Assembly (NCBI GenBank): GCA_031002005.1
Contig: JARYHS010008074.1
Coordinates: 14,578,924-14,642,923 of the forward strand
Source: Vandiemenella viatica
Lineage: Eukaryota > Arthropoda > Insecta > Orthoptera > Morabidae
Direction: 5' to 3'
DNA: 64,000 bases
Of the stretch, positions 22,762 to 34,806 are shown in pieces. Below the pieces are notes generated by a model that did not search any database, had not been told where the DNA came from, and worked only from the letters and a program-made list of their open reading frames with translations. The stretch's first letter is position 1, and each line of letters starts with the position of its first letter. Both the position numbers and the translations under genes were made by a program.

Positions 22762-23836
22762 AACATTACTTATAAAATATTATAAATGCGTTTATTTTGA
22801 TGAATTAAAATACCCGTTCATAAGTAATCGGCTTTTTTTAATATAAATATAGTTTTGGAAATCATGAACAAAATTTAATTCTACTATTGGCTACAAGTTA
22901 AGTACTATATGAGAGAAACAATATTACCTATATTATTAAGAAAAGTAACAGTAATACTTCCAATGTGATACCTAACAATTAGACATATAAAAATGACAGT
23001 GACCCTTGAATGAGAAAGTGGTAACAATAACGAAAGTCATTGAGCTATTTTTTTATTAGTGTAGAGGAGGATAGTCCAACACACATTCACAATATTTTGG
23101 CGACGAATGAAACTGATGAAGACACAAAAGTTAAAATCTTTTTGAATTTCGAAAGTCATTTCTTTACATAACTTTGACAAATCTGTTAACCAACAGACTG
23201 AGATAAGTATTATATTATGTCAACTTTAAAATCAGCGCTAGAAAAATGTAAAAGATACTGTTTCTTTGGTTAAGAAAACAAGGAAAAGCCATTAGAATCA
23301 AAATTATCCACAGAAAGTGATAATATTAAAAATAATGCTCTAGTATTCGTTGATAAAAGTCTGGAGTATCTTAGTAAATAGTTAGATTTTAATGAAAGCA
23401 ATTGGCTATAGAAAATCAAAAAATTAAATTTAAAACACGATGTTTCATTTGATGGCTCTGAGACAATATTAGAGGTTCCAAATTTATGAGAAAAAATGAG
23501 TATCAAAGTAACAATATTACACGAAATCTAGGTGAAAGTACAGTAAGAGCAGTATTTCATTAGTAAAAATGAGCTTTTGATCGACATTAATTTAACAACT
23601 GAAAGCGATAAAGCATATTACAATTATACTGTAGACAGAAAATTGTTAAAGATGCAAGAAGTGCAAAAAAATATAGCTTAAAAAATAAATTAGTAAAAAA
23701 ACATATCCTCTGTCCTTTTCTACTCTTTCGTAAAATATTATATTTTTGAAGTGTACTATATTTTTATAGGTTATTCTAAAAAAACATTCTACCATTAACA
23801 TAAAAAAATGTTGGTAATCCTACCGGCGAATGGTAA

Positions 23837-24010
23837 TAGTTCGCGACCGGGAATGCTCAGTTTAGTTCGCGAACGGTAGCACTCAATTTAGTTCGCGAAC
23901 GGTACCGCTCAGTTTAGTTCGCGAGCGGTAACGCTCAATTTAGTTCACGAACTATACCGTGCAGTTTAGTTCGCGAGTGGTAGCGCTGTGTTTAGTTCAC
24001 GAACTAGATC
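23837..24010 (+). repeat. 26-bp tandem block of TAGTTCGCGAAC motif
   Basis: Six to seven units of AGTTCGCGAACGGTA followed by CGCTCAATTT, with single-base changes. They match the subterminal motif of the surrounding hAT element and may be transposase-binding repeats. Confidence 0.8.
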
Positions 24011-24689
24011 GCTCCGCTCTGGAATTCCAGAAAGACAGCTCGTTCGCTCGCTTTGCAAGCGTTACTTCACGCGCTCTCTTCTTTATTATAACAGTTGTGG
24101 TTACTGGTTGTTATCTTTTAAGTGTTAATGGGATCAAAGTGTGTTTTGTTTTCACATTCCATGTTAAATTTCCGTTTTTGACTTCTGCAATAATTATTAA
24201 TGTTTAACAGTTACATTTTTTTATTTTTTTTTTATATCTGTCTCTTCAGTGAAATGTGTCCACAGCGAACTGTGTTACCTTTTAGATAATAAACTAAAAC
24301 AAAAGTTGGTCTTCGGGAAACGATCGAACGAAGTAAGGAGCGAGAGATCTGGGAACTAGTTCGCGTAGTTCACTCGTGGGAGCGCTCTTCCGAACTAGTT
24401 CGTTCGCGAACTACACAAGACTAATCCAAATGGAGCGATCGTGTATGGCCACGTTTAAACCCGCAAAGAAGCGCAGTCTCAGCTTACAGTACAGTACGTT
24501 GGGGACGATGCGGCGTTATGCAACGAAGTAATCGCTGCAGATGGTGGCTTAAGCAAACATCCTGTATTCATTTCAAACTAATAAGAACAGTTCCAGACTT
24601 TAAACTTCCAGAAGTCTGAATTTAGAAGTTTGATGAGCCGTATCAGTTATGATGCTCAAATACCTAAATGTTAAATCAACTGAAGTAAA

Positions 24690-24899
24690 GCCGGCCTCGG
24701 TAGCGTAGGTGTTAGAGCACTAGCTCCGCGGTCGAATCCGGCCACGGGCATGGATGTTTAAGTGTTGTGTTTCTGTGTGAATGTCCCGTCCGTCCTGTGA
24801 TGTCTATACTTAAGAATCATAACATACTGGAGAAAACTAATTCACTGGATGACATATCATAAGCACGGCTTAGTTGCCGAAAGCCATTAAAAAAAAAAT
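24690..24899 (+). repeat. Second SINE family, full length with 10-bp target duplication
   Basis: It begins GCCGGCCTCGGTAGCGTAGG (A box), has B box GGTCGAATCC, a different body (GGGCATGGATGTTTAAGTG) and a poly(A) tail. The duplication is ctgaagtaaa (24680-24689 and 24900-24909). The anticodon-side part of the head appears shortened. Confidence 0.9.
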
Positions 24900-24909
24900 C
24901 TGAAGTAAA

Positions 24910-26704
24910 TGCAGGAAATCACGGGGGTTGTCAGATACGTTCTTAGCCTAACACTAACGCACACGAGTTAAAATACAGCATACTGCAACAACTGAGCTTC
25001 ACTCCAATGCTTTTTAACGTTATCCTTATGAAAGCATTTCTCAACAGAGTAAATAACAAATAAAATTATGATACATCACGCATGAAGTCATGATTTAAGT
25101 TTTAATTGTTGCCAGATGTGCAAATAAGTGTATCTCTGATATGGTAAAACGGTTGAATACAAATGTAGTTCCGGCAACAAGTTAAATCCGCTCCCAGGAC
25201 TAAATCATTCGCTGATGTCTAACAGAAAGGAGAGCTTACAATGCAGAGAAATGACGGTGTAACTGTCAAAGTGTCCTTGTATGTTCAACGATATATAATT
25301 AAGACGTATCACTCCTATCAAGTGATAAGCTGCTGTGCAGACAGCTCCGAGTGCCTCTTCTTCTGTGCTGTTACTTGTTCAATGTTAGAAGATAAAGTAA
25401 CTGAACAAAGTGTTTATTTATAAAATAACGCTCTTTTAAACTGTTTTCGGAGAGGTTTTTCGCAGTTTTCTGTAAGATACCAGTCTAAATTGGACCATGA
25501 CCTGTTTTAAGTATATAATCACATTTCGTTGCAGGTTGGGATTGTTGGCTCCTAAGCGTTGCGTAGTTGCTGATGTGCGATTATTTAAACGCTCTTTAGC
25601 AGTATCTTTCTTATTTATCTAATCTTATTTTTCTCGTCCCACGTTCAAAATTAATTAACCTACTTGAACTAACATTAAGATGGAGTATATGTCGATATCG
25701 CAATCCTGAATCAGACTATGTGAACGAGCAAACCCGCCTTTACATCATCAAACTGTCGAGCGTTAAAACTACCTGCACAACATGCGAAAATACAACCGTT
25801 CTTTGAATTTTTCGTTATTTGTATAAGCTTTGAAATGTTTGTCATTTGTGAATATTGTGACGCTAAACGCAGAAGGAAAATAATTACAACTATAACTACA
25901 AATATTTTCGCGAAAACATTCAAGAACGATTTACTTAGTAGGATCTATAAATTTGAAGAAATTCTTGGTTGCAAATCGAACAGGCATCCAGGCCTTGTGT
26001 GTAAAATCAATCCTTTAAACGCCTAGCAGTCTAATTGTAAGTAATACGTCGAGGTATAAATCTCAAAATATGACGAGAAACTCTTGGTCTTTAGCAATCA
26101 CAAACAGTAATGTTCAACGACTTGCTTGTCGGAAATGATAAACCTAGGGCGATACTGAAAACTGACAGTGTGAAGTTACTTCCGGACAGAACAAACGCCA
26201 CTAACGTCAGCAATAATAAGAGACTGAATATCAAAACTGGGGCAGATGCGGTGCAAGAGGAAATTCAGTTAGTTAGATATTACGATTTAATATCAACAAG
26301 ATAGCTATAAAATGAAAAATTTATTAGTATCGAAAACTAATCCTGATCATAATACATTCAGGGGTTGATAGATGTTAGCAGACAAGAAAAATAAAAACGA
26401 AAGAACTTGAAATGTGATCTGCAGAAACACATTGAAAGTTTCTAGAACGTATGAAGGTAAGAAATCACACCAATACAAAGGAATCTACAATATCATTAAA
26501 TGAAGACATACAATTTTACGTCACGTTTTGAGAACTTCAGCAATAGTTGAAGAAAGAAATAGCAGACTATGTCAAACAGTTAATGGAAAATGAAGCACGG
26601 GGATGATATCAGTAAGAAAAATTTGGATGGAAATAGGTGAGAAAAAGTCAGTTTGTGGTTCAGCCTGCGACACAGAGTACCGAGTTTCGCTGATTCAGGA
26701 CGAG
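24910..26704. other. No gene recognised
   Basis: AT-rich intron sequence. Short ORFs show no motif. Confidence 0.45.
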
Positions 26705-26707
26705 TAA

Positions 26708-28199
26708 GGGTGCGTTTATGTTGGAGCTGCGATAAACGATGAGAGCGGCGATACTAGCGAAGCGAAGAAAAGTGAAACATTGTTAACAATGGAGGTGTTT
26801 ATACTGGAGCAGCGCGCAGAGCAACGCATAGTAGCAGAGCAGCGATGAGAGCGGCGCTAATCGCTGCGAGCATTTTCTTCGCTATTATCGAGGGTGGCTG
26901 CGACCGTTTGACCGGTAAAGTTTTTAGTAGGTCCCTTTTGTGGTACAGTAAATCCAAAAATCGCCATAACAGATTCGTTCTAGACAAATTGTAGGATGAA
27001 ATGGCCACTAAATATAATAAAACAAACAATTCTAAACGTTTTTAATTAGTGCGATTTCCGTAATTTAACTCATTTTAATGTGTGAACACTACAAACTGAA
27101 GATTAAAGTAAAAAAATAAAATATTAATACAGCCAAAAAGAAATTGTACATAATTTACTGAAAAAATATTTTACTATTAAAAGTAATTTAAATTATAAAT
27201 ATCAAATTAAATGCATAATATGTAGAAATTCGTATTAATTTATTTCAAATTGTAACAAAAGTAGATTTTATATAAGATGCCGGTATTTTTTGCAGATTGG
27301 TTTGGCCTTCCAATATTGGTGTCTTATTCTTAGGAATTTAATTGTTAGTTTCTTCGAAATTCAATACCTTTTCAGTCTATAATATTATGGAGCAAACAAA
27401 TGGTCTTCTTAATATTGTCAGTTACGACTACAGAAGTATCTATTGTTGTGGCTAAAATTCTCCATTTAGAATAAATAAGGGCACATTTGACGGTTCCTCA
27501 TGTTCACGATAACCTAGCATTGAGGTATCATCTACCTGCATCTAAATATTGTCCATAAGGATCTAATAAATTATTTAAAAATGGATAAGCCTCGTCACCT
27601 ACAAAAAACACGAGGTTCAGTGATTTCAGAATTTGGCAGAACGATTTGGAATATTCTGTCTTCCATCTGTTAAAGATACATACAGAACTGCAGATCTACC
27701 TGTTCCACCGTCACACTGTTTATCATAACCTCCAGCTTCAATGTTTATAAATTTATAATTAGCACTGACAATAGGAAAAAATCTTGTAATTGTGGAACAT
27801 GAAGCCAGAGTGTGCAGAACAAGTAACTCTGAAGTATTTTCCGTCGACAGCGCCCACGCAATTCGGAAAATTAGAAATATTGTAAAAATCTTCGGCTATT
27901 TTTTTTACGAAATCCTGTTCCTCTGGAATCGTCATATTAAGTAGTTGAAGTATTTTTCATAATTATTTCTCTTACAACTTCTAAAACTGTTGCAGTACAA
28001 CTCCAATACGAAAGAAATAAGCTAGATTTCTTCTACATGTCTGGCCGGTTGACAATTGCGCGCAATATAAAACACGATTCTCCGCTATTATCGAAGCTCC
28101 AATATAAACACTGCACGAAGAAAGAAATTGAGCGCCGCTCTTGTCGCTGCGTTTATCGTCGCTCTCATCGTTTATCGCAGCTCCAACATAAACGCACCC
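26708..28199 (-). mobile_element. PIF/Harbinger transposon with long perfect ends, decayed transposase
   Basis: Inverted repeats of about 40 bp are nearly perfect (GGGTGCGTTTATGTTGGAGC at both ends, inverted) and TAA flanks both borders (26705-26707, 28200-28202). The minus strand keeps pieces of a HARBI1-like DDE transposase across broken frames: NFPNCVGAVDGKYF (first Asp), SANYKFINIEAGGYDKQCDGG-like sequence, and FFVGDEAYPF (second Asp). Subterminal repeats of GAGCGGCG and GCAGCGATGAGAG type are present at both ends. The sharp ends with a decayed gene suggest it was moved in trans. Confidence 0.9.
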
Positions 28200-28202
28200 T
28201 AA

Positions 28203-29277
28203 GGCACCCGATTGACCGATAGTAACGGAACACGTTTAGCCATCGCAAATAAATTCAGATGTCATCCAAATTTTTATGGTACAAGCATTGATCCTTGTCT
28301 TGTGGGTTTGTGGGTACTAATGTTGGGGCTCGGCATTCAGGAGAGCAACTGTTCAATTCCTAGTGCGTCCACAATTCGGTTTTCCAGAAAAATAATGTTC
28401 CTTGTTAAAACCTAGACGCGTGAGGAACAAAATGCGCTCTGTGGCTGCAGAAAGTTGAACTTGGTGGTATACGTAACACTTTTCGTCCCATGATAACCAG
28501 ATTCTGGAATGTCACTTGGTCTATGACTTGACTTCATTTTTGTGAATTTCTCCCTAGAAGTTTCAGTTGGTTTTAAAATTTCTTTGGCCTTTGATCATTG
28601 GAAGCGTCTGTAATGTAAGAGATGGAATACATATTTACGATCTATTTAGTCAGACCGAAATCCAAACAAATCTTCGTACTCTTCCCACTGGGAAGTGAAA
28701 TAGTCAGAAAAACGATCACAAGTTTGGATTTCAGTATTGGGCTACCTTCGTTACCGTTTCCACAAGGGCACGTATAGACTTCCACTGTTCTTGAGTTTCT
28801 GTGGTTGGCAAAGCTGTGTCATTATTCTTTGACATAACGTAATTGTGTGCACTTAAAAAGCAAACAAGTAACTTTTACATATAATCCAATATCTGCTTAT
28901 AGCTATAAAAAAAAAAGAGCCATTTCACTGTCACTATGATAAATGATTCCTCCAATACACCACGTGCTCGGCTGAGATGTGTATTGAATTATTTCTTTCG
29001 TTCATTGTTGATTAGTCGAAGTTTGTGATATGGTCTTTTAATTTTTTCTCTATGTTTCGCAGCGTTAATTGCAGAAAGATTTGCTCTTTGTCCCAGCTCA
29101 AACTCAGTAGCAATACAAAAGAAATCTTAAACTAAGAAAACACACTACATACATTCTCTAGACTATCACACAAAATATTGCGCACCGTCTCGCAGATCGC
29201 TTTCTGTGTAGATGGAGTACATGATGTCTCAGGACAGGTGGTAAAAGAAAATCATTCGATGTCAAATATTTATTTTT
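28203..29277. other. No gene recognised
   Basis: AT-rich intron sequence. A possible decayed SINE head near 28310-28395 is too weak to call. Confidence 0.4.
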
Positions 29278-29425
29278 TAGCGCCTTATGACTTGTCGACA
29301 TTGTAGCTGGAAGACAATGGGGACAAGAAACGAAAAGGAATTCGGCCATGGCCTTTTCAAGGAAACGTGGTGGCATTCGTCTGGAGTGATTTTGGTAAAC
29401 CACCGAAAAGCGTAAGACATTTTCT
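29278..29425 (-). repeat. Decayed SINE fragment
   Basis: The plus strand shows AAAGGAATTCGGCCATGGCC and CTGGAGTGATTTTGG, the reverse of the SINE core. The head is missing. Confidence 0.6.
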
Positions 29426-29614
29426 CCTCTAGGATTGTCCACAGTTGAATTTTATTTATTGTAGTTTCCATTTTATTGTTTGCATGGAAAACATTAATAC
29501 TTATTGCTTGTTAGTCTAAGTTAAGCTCAGTAAGAAAAGAGAAAACGTCCGCTAAATGTGCTTCCTTGCACAACCAACAAAATTCACACAGCTTGTCAGC
29601 TATTTGATTTTTGT

Positions 29615-29950
29615 TTAAATCAAGAAAAGGAGAACACTATCAGTAACCTCGAAAAATCTTGATATATCTGCCATTATACGTCTGTATGAACTAGGAGAAT
29701 GTTCATTGCCAATAGCTTCACACAAAGCATTAAAAACACAAGAGTTTAACAGCCGAGCTTCAATAAAATTACGCAATTTAACTATTTCATCGTTTATCAG
29801 TTTTAAATTAACAGGCATTCCTTTTGCTGCTGAGACGACTCTTTGTACGACGGCTCTGATACGACTGATGGGAACAGCTACAGCAACAGCCAACACATGC
29901 GTGTACTTTGGTGATTGAATGCCTTCACTCTGTTCTTCAACTATGTATGA
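29615..29950 (-). pseudogene. hAT-like transposase fragment (ZBED/SCAND3-type)
   Basis: The open frame contains IVKLRNFIEARLLNSCVFNA, LCEAIGNEH and, after a short gap, ISRFFEVTDSVLLFL. These resemble the (I)NFIK.RPLNSRLF..LC.EMG.EH and R.FELR....FL blocks of domesticated and mobile hAT transposases. The tryptophan-containing HTEVRWLSRG segment between them is lost. N-terminal part not recognised. Similarity judged by eye. Confidence 0.5.
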
Positions 29951-29974
29951 AGAAGGGAACAAATTATTTACAAC

Positions 29975-30217
29975 GGACCGAGCATAGTGGGTGAGTGGTA
30001 ATGCTAAGGCCTCGCATTAGGAAGAACGTGGATACAAATCTCCGTCTGGCAACCCATATTTGGGTTTTCCATAGTTTCCTAAATCGCTTCAGGCAAATAC
30101 CGTTATGGCTTCTTCAAAAGGCCATAGACAACCTCATTCCCACTCCAAGAATATATCCTTTCCCGGCTCTGATGACCTTGACGTAGACTAGCCGAAAAGG
30201 TAAAAAAAACTTAAAAG
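29975..30217 (+). repeat. Full-length but diverged SINE
   Basis: Starts ACCGAGCATAGTGGGTGAGTGG, keeps the core (TATTTGGGTTTTCCATAG, TCAGGCAAATACCG) and ends with the hairpin CGGCT/AGCCG around CTGATGACCTTGACGTAGACT, then poly(A). The B box has decayed (GGATACAAATCTC). Confidence 0.8.
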
Positions 30218-30999
30218 ATGATTACAAATGATATGTTACAGCCAGTTTCTTACATTTATATCTAAAACAATTTCGAAACTGATTTATAAAAATAATCACA
30301 GTTCTAAAATAAGTTGAGGCTCAGAATCCATATAATTGAGGATGTGGGTTTCTGAAAATGATTTTAATACATCGTCCATAAGTCGTATATACCATTAAAA
30401 ATATTTTAAAAAGAAGCTTCCGTAATGTATTACACACGATTAATGAAATGAGTAGATAAACGTCAAGTTTTTGGCCTCGATAGATACTTTCAAGGTTTGG
30501 AAAAAAACACAAATTATTTTCTTGCTTCTAGTGGTTAGAATTGAGAACATTTCTTCTATGAAAAATACAAATGTTTTTATTTACTTCATAAATTATTCAA
30601 TTGTTAGATATAGCCGTGATTAGTATTTCTGCAGAGAGCATCAATCGTATTGGTATTTAACATGGTAGAGGGGTTAGCCAAGTGAACAAAATAAATACCG
30701 TGTCAAAAACATTGAGCACCGGTGCGACGCGCTATATCCTGATGAGGCAACACATTACGACCGCTGACCACCGCGAGACGGCATTTTGTTTGGTGACGTT
30801 TCGGGTAAGACATGCGGCAAGGAAAGTAAATAAGTGGAATAGAGACGTATGGGGAGTGATTCTAGCGACGATACGTTTGCAAGTGAGGAAATCCACCGAC
30901 AAAAATAATTTTGACAAAGGCCAGAAACTTATCGCCCGTCTTCTGGGAACTCAAAACGGCGCGGCTGGTTGGTTGTTCGCGTGTCACTGTAGTGAGCAT
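30218..30999. other. No gene recognised
   Basis: AT-rich intron sequence; the part from about 30800 may belong to the Tc1-like relic that follows. Confidence 0.35.
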
Positions 31000-32840
31000 C
31001 CATTGAAAGTGACTGAAGGACGGTGAAACCACGAGTAGGTGACGAGGCGGTGGACGTCCACGCCTCATCACAGAACGAGGTAGTCAGAGGCGTGCCCACT
31101 CTATAAGCGGGATAGGAGGCACTCTGAAGGCAGATATAGCGGCAGAATACAATATTTCGGAGAACACCGTCCACTGCACATCACTCAACACGGCACTCCG
31201 CAGCAGGCGGACGCTACGTGTTCCTATGTCGACCCAACGACATCGTAAGTTACGATTGCAGTGGGCACGAGGACAGTGTATCAATGGAAACGTGTCGCTG
31301 GTCGGATGACTCACGTCTCTCGTTACTCCAGGTAGACAGTCATGTGCTGATACGCCGTCTTCCAGGAGAGCGGCTGCTGGAAACATGCAACACGACACTG
31401 ACACACAGTGGTGGAGACAGTATTGTCGCATGATTGCTTTCTGGGATGCAGGAACAGCGTAAAGTCTATATTTCATTTTGTTTGTAAGCCCAGAGCTGTT
31501 TCCCAGTCTGTAAGATTAGGACCGGATGCTCTGCCGAGTCTTATGAACCACGACACTCGTGGTACCCGACACCTGCTCCTTACAGTTGCACAGTTAACGC
31601 GTGGAAATCTGAACCGGTGACTGAACGTCATGAGAACAAACGTCAGCTACCAAGTTGTTACACAAAGCTCTACCCCCACTCTTACTACCTCTTAGACGTG
31701 ATAAGTAGCCAACCACAGTTTAACATTTTATTAAAATCTCAACTTACGAATCAGGAGTTAGGTCATCCCATCCACTAGCGACTGCCCCGCGCTCTGGCGG
31801 TGAACAAATTAGCTTACCAGTCGCGTCAACACATTCGAGTCGAAGCATCACTGATGTAATCAGCTGTTTGCTATATATGTTCCATATTGTACTTATCAAG
31901 TGCTTCATGATTGCATTAAATCAGTAATTATGCCAACTCAAGTCACTTCATCCTCCATGTTATGTTATAGATCGATACCATACCAAGGCTATTATCGTTA
32001 TTACGCAACCATATCGTATCTAGCACCAATAGTGCCGTGATAACTATCTTTCAATCAGTGTTTTTACGAAATAACCCCTTTATCTGAACTTTTTGTACTA
32101 GTGTTCATTCCTACAGAAGTGTTCACTAATAAATAGCCAATAACTTTATATGTCTTGCGTTTCATTCAAAACAACCAGATCACTTAATAACATAAAAAAA
32201 AAATCTAGACAAAATATACTAAGTGTCTATTCCGTCGTTTGCCAGGATATGAACAGAAGATAGTGTATATATTGTTTGAAGAGCTCTTGTTACTAACTGC
32301 AAGTACCAAACCAGTGTTTAACCTAATTTTCTAGATGTTACTCCACATACAGCCAATCGCACAGGTAGTTGGTGATGGTCGAGACAAATCCAAAGGTCGT
32401 CTGTCGCAATAATAGCTTCCGCTCGGCTCAACACGGGACAGCATTATGTTGTCGGGAACATTCATCTCCCCTTCTATAGGACTTGTGTTAGTGGTGGAAG
32501 GCACAATGACAACTGCATCCCTTCACACCTCATGTCTTCCACGATGGCGGAGGCATCTCCCAGCAGGCTGTCCTTGTCATAAGACGAGAATAGCGCTACA
32601 GTGGTTTGAGGAGTATCATAGTAAACTCACGTTGATGTCTCGGCCGCTAAATTCGCCTGATCTAGGCCAGACAGAAATCATCTTGACACTATCAGGCGGC
32701 AGATCCGCGCCCAAATCCCACCGTTCCGTGATTTATGGGAATTGCGTGAGCTGTGCGTAGACGTGTGGTGCCAGATACCTCCGAATAACCAAAGAAGAAC
32801 TAGAACAACCCATGCTACTTAGAGTTGTTGCTGTATTGCA
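31000..32840 (+). pseudogene. Tc1-like transposase relic in two pieces
   Basis: The first piece (about 31000-31440) shows, across frames, AEYNISENTVHCTSLNTALR, SRRTLRVPMSTQRHRKLRLQ, then WSDDSRLSLLQVDSHVLIRR and LPGERLLE, as in the first catalytic Asp region of Tc1. The second piece (about 32430-32840) shows WFEEYHSKLTLMSRPLNSPD and a DLWELRELC-like stretch, as in the NSPDLNPIE region. About 1 kb of unrelated-looking DNA (31440-32420) separates them. Terminal repeats were not found. Confidence 0.75.
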
Positions 32841-32964
32841 TTTCAACGACAGACCAGCAAGCTATTAAGAAGATGGTCATAATGTTTTGCTTCATCAACA
32901 TAAGCTCAGGAATAGATGTTGATTACTGTGATACAGAATACCATGGTATCCAGATATTATTTAT

Positions 32965-33221
32965 AAACGTTTCTCGGGAAACAAAGCGAGTAATATTGTT
33001 ATTAATGCACAATATTTCGGCGACTTTATACTCCGTCGCCATCTTCAAGTGCAGTTGCAAGTCTTGAAGTCTGCCTTGAAGTCAGCCTTGAGCGTGTTGT
33101 TTGTAAACTGGCAGACTTCAAGACTTGCAACTGCACCTGAAGATGGCGACGGAGCATAAGGTCGCCGAAATATTGTGCATTAATAACAATATTACTCGGT
33201 TTGTTTCCCAAGAAACGTTTG
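32965..33221. repeat. Foldback repeat, 111-bp arms
   Basis: Left arm 32965-33075 and right arm 33110-33221 are inverted copies with about six differences, around a 34-bp spacer. GCACAATATTTCGGCGAC and GAAGATGGCGACGGAG are shared blocks. It lies about 110 bp downstream of the donor of antiporter exon 33332-33506 and would fold into a long stem in the pre-mRNA. Confidence 0.9.
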
Positions 33222-33331
33222 CGAATAAACAACGCCGAGAAAAATTACATTCATTTACAGATATTATTTATTTGTGCGCTTATTCCGTCTTCATTCGAGG
33301 CGCATATTGGAGAGAAAGTGTTGTAACGTAC

Positions 33332-33506
33332 TTGAGTTGGAAGGCGACGTCCACGTATGCTCCCTCGATGGAGACCAGCCCGAGGTTCTGGAAGGCGATG
33401 CCGACGAGGAGCATGCCCACCAGGGCGGGCAGCGTCAGCATGGCGGCCACCCAGCCGCCCACGTACGCAGTCAGCGTAAGCGCTGCCATGCCGAACAGCT
33501 GGCCAC
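33332..33506 (-). CDS. NHA/SLC9B-like antiporter exon: membrane helices 2-3
   Basis: This exon has 57 full codons reading GGQLFGMAALTLTAYVGGWV, then a second helix (LTLPALVGMLLVGIAFQNLGLVS) and IEGAYVDVAFQL. It matches the first two core helices of the CPA2/NHA fold, where the GGxxxG-rich helix packs in the transport domain. Acceptor GCCTGCAG and donor CAA/GTACGT are canonical. The split lysine codon is completed by the next exon. The downstream intron is 13.4 kb and contains a 111-bp-arm foldback starting about 100 bp after the donor. Confidence 0.95.
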
Positions 33507-34265
33507 CTGCAGGCATCGACATTATACAGCAAACCACGCCCGCAACAGAAATATGAAATCATCAAAGGCCAGGTTTAAGGAACAGGAATCAGCAAACCAA
33601 AATAATCTCAGCATGCTCTTGAGATTACTCATGGAAAATAATGGAGATATTAAGGAAAAACACGAAAAATAAAACACAAATAACATATTGGATTCAGGTT
33701 TGTGAAATTTAATTTTGAGTTTCAAGTCAATGTGAAAAATTTATGCTAGTCCAATTTAAAAAAAAGCAACAACAACAACATTAGATGGACCAAGTGTACA
33801 TAGTTACCAATGTATCACTCCAAATTTATTAATTTGAATAGGTTGACTGAACTAGTTGTTAGAATTGACTTGATCGATGTACTTGCTTAATACTACCGGT
33901 ATTTAAAATGTGCCGAGGAAGACATAATTTATATGAAGAAGTGACATGTCAACAACGTTTCTAAACATGTCCGCTTTCGGAATTCTTAACAGACCTGCAG
34001 AAACCTACCAACAATGTTTAATTTTCCGGCAGTGAAATGCTTACTTTACATCTGTGAAAACATAAGTTCCAGTAAATTGCGCTGACTAAATAAGTGAAGT
34101 GCAACAGCCAATAATGAATCGCTTTGCTCATACCATTTAAGTTTTATACTATTACTCCCTGTTGGGAAGAGTTCAATGGCGGATGGACAAGCCGGCCAAC
34201 TATATTGTTTTTCAGTGGTCGCAAATCTGGGCAGCATGTTCACACACACTTTGTTGAGACACAGA
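33507..34265. other. No gene recognised
   Basis: AT-rich intron sequence; nothing supported. Confidence 0.4.
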
Positions 34266-34550
34266 TTAGGCGGTGACAATCATGTCACATTACATCTCTT
34301 CGTGTGTCACGATCGACCACGCCAAGGTACAGCCGGCGCCCTGGTCGAGCCGACGGAAGCGCCAACTAACCAGGTGGGAGACAACTATACTATGACGGCT
34401 CAGTGGCGTATCGGAACTTATATGTTATCTTTGTCGCGTAACCGCGTGTACAGTTACAATCGCGTGTACTGAAATCTGTATGCAACTTTATGCTTAGTAA
34501 ACAGCTATGCTAAAGTACACCTTAGCATTTAATGTTGTGCATTGTGTAGT
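34266..34550 (+). repeat. Gypsy left LTR
   Basis: Aligned by eye with the right LTR. The 3' border is uncertain by about 15 bp because the two copies diverge there. Confidence 0.75.
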
Positions 34551-34806
34551 TACTGTAGAATTTGTAACACGACGTGACTGTTGCGCATTACGTCGCTGCA
34601 ACAAGCAAGAGCAACTCGAATCGTGTGCTCGGTGTCGAACCCAAGGTTCAACTAGTGTGTAGCGTTGTGTAGTTTCCGAGTGCCAGTGCCGATTCAGCGC
34701 TATCCGACAAGGAACTCACTCGGACTACCCGCTCCAGAAACAACATGACTTCAAACCCGGACCCGTGGTTTGAAACAGGTAACGATGACCAGCCTCACCA
34801 TCTCAA

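Larger units (their letters stand above)
22284..24423. mobile_element. hAT element with 8-bp target duplication
   Basis: The ends TAGACTTGCG and CACAAGACTA are inverted repeats. ATCCAAAT flanks both sides (22276-22283, 24424-24431), the 8-bp duplication typical of hAT. AGTTCGCGAAC palindromes recur near both ends. A tandem block of 26-bp units built on this motif lies at 23837-24010. No intact transposase is present. A 39-bp LINE scrap is inserted at 22723-22761. Confidence 0.85.
21271..24454. mobile_element. Inverted-repeat DNA element with TTAA borders, split by a hAT element
   Basis: The ends GTGGCCGTACACGATCGCTC (left) and the near-inverse GAGCGATCGTGTATGGCCAC (right) are flanked by TTAA (21267-21270 and 24455-24458). 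A TTAA duplication suggests piggyBac and a TAA duplication would suggest PIF/Harbinger; both readings fit. Without the inserted hAT it is about 1.04 kb. The interior has a 35-bp T run (21591-21625) and no transposase that I recognise. Confidence 0.75.

Noticed and set aside
33125..33672. Plus-strand ORFs of 132-143 codons near 33.1-33.7 kb
   Set aside because: They overlap the minus-strand antiporter exon and a foldback arm, with no motif of their own.
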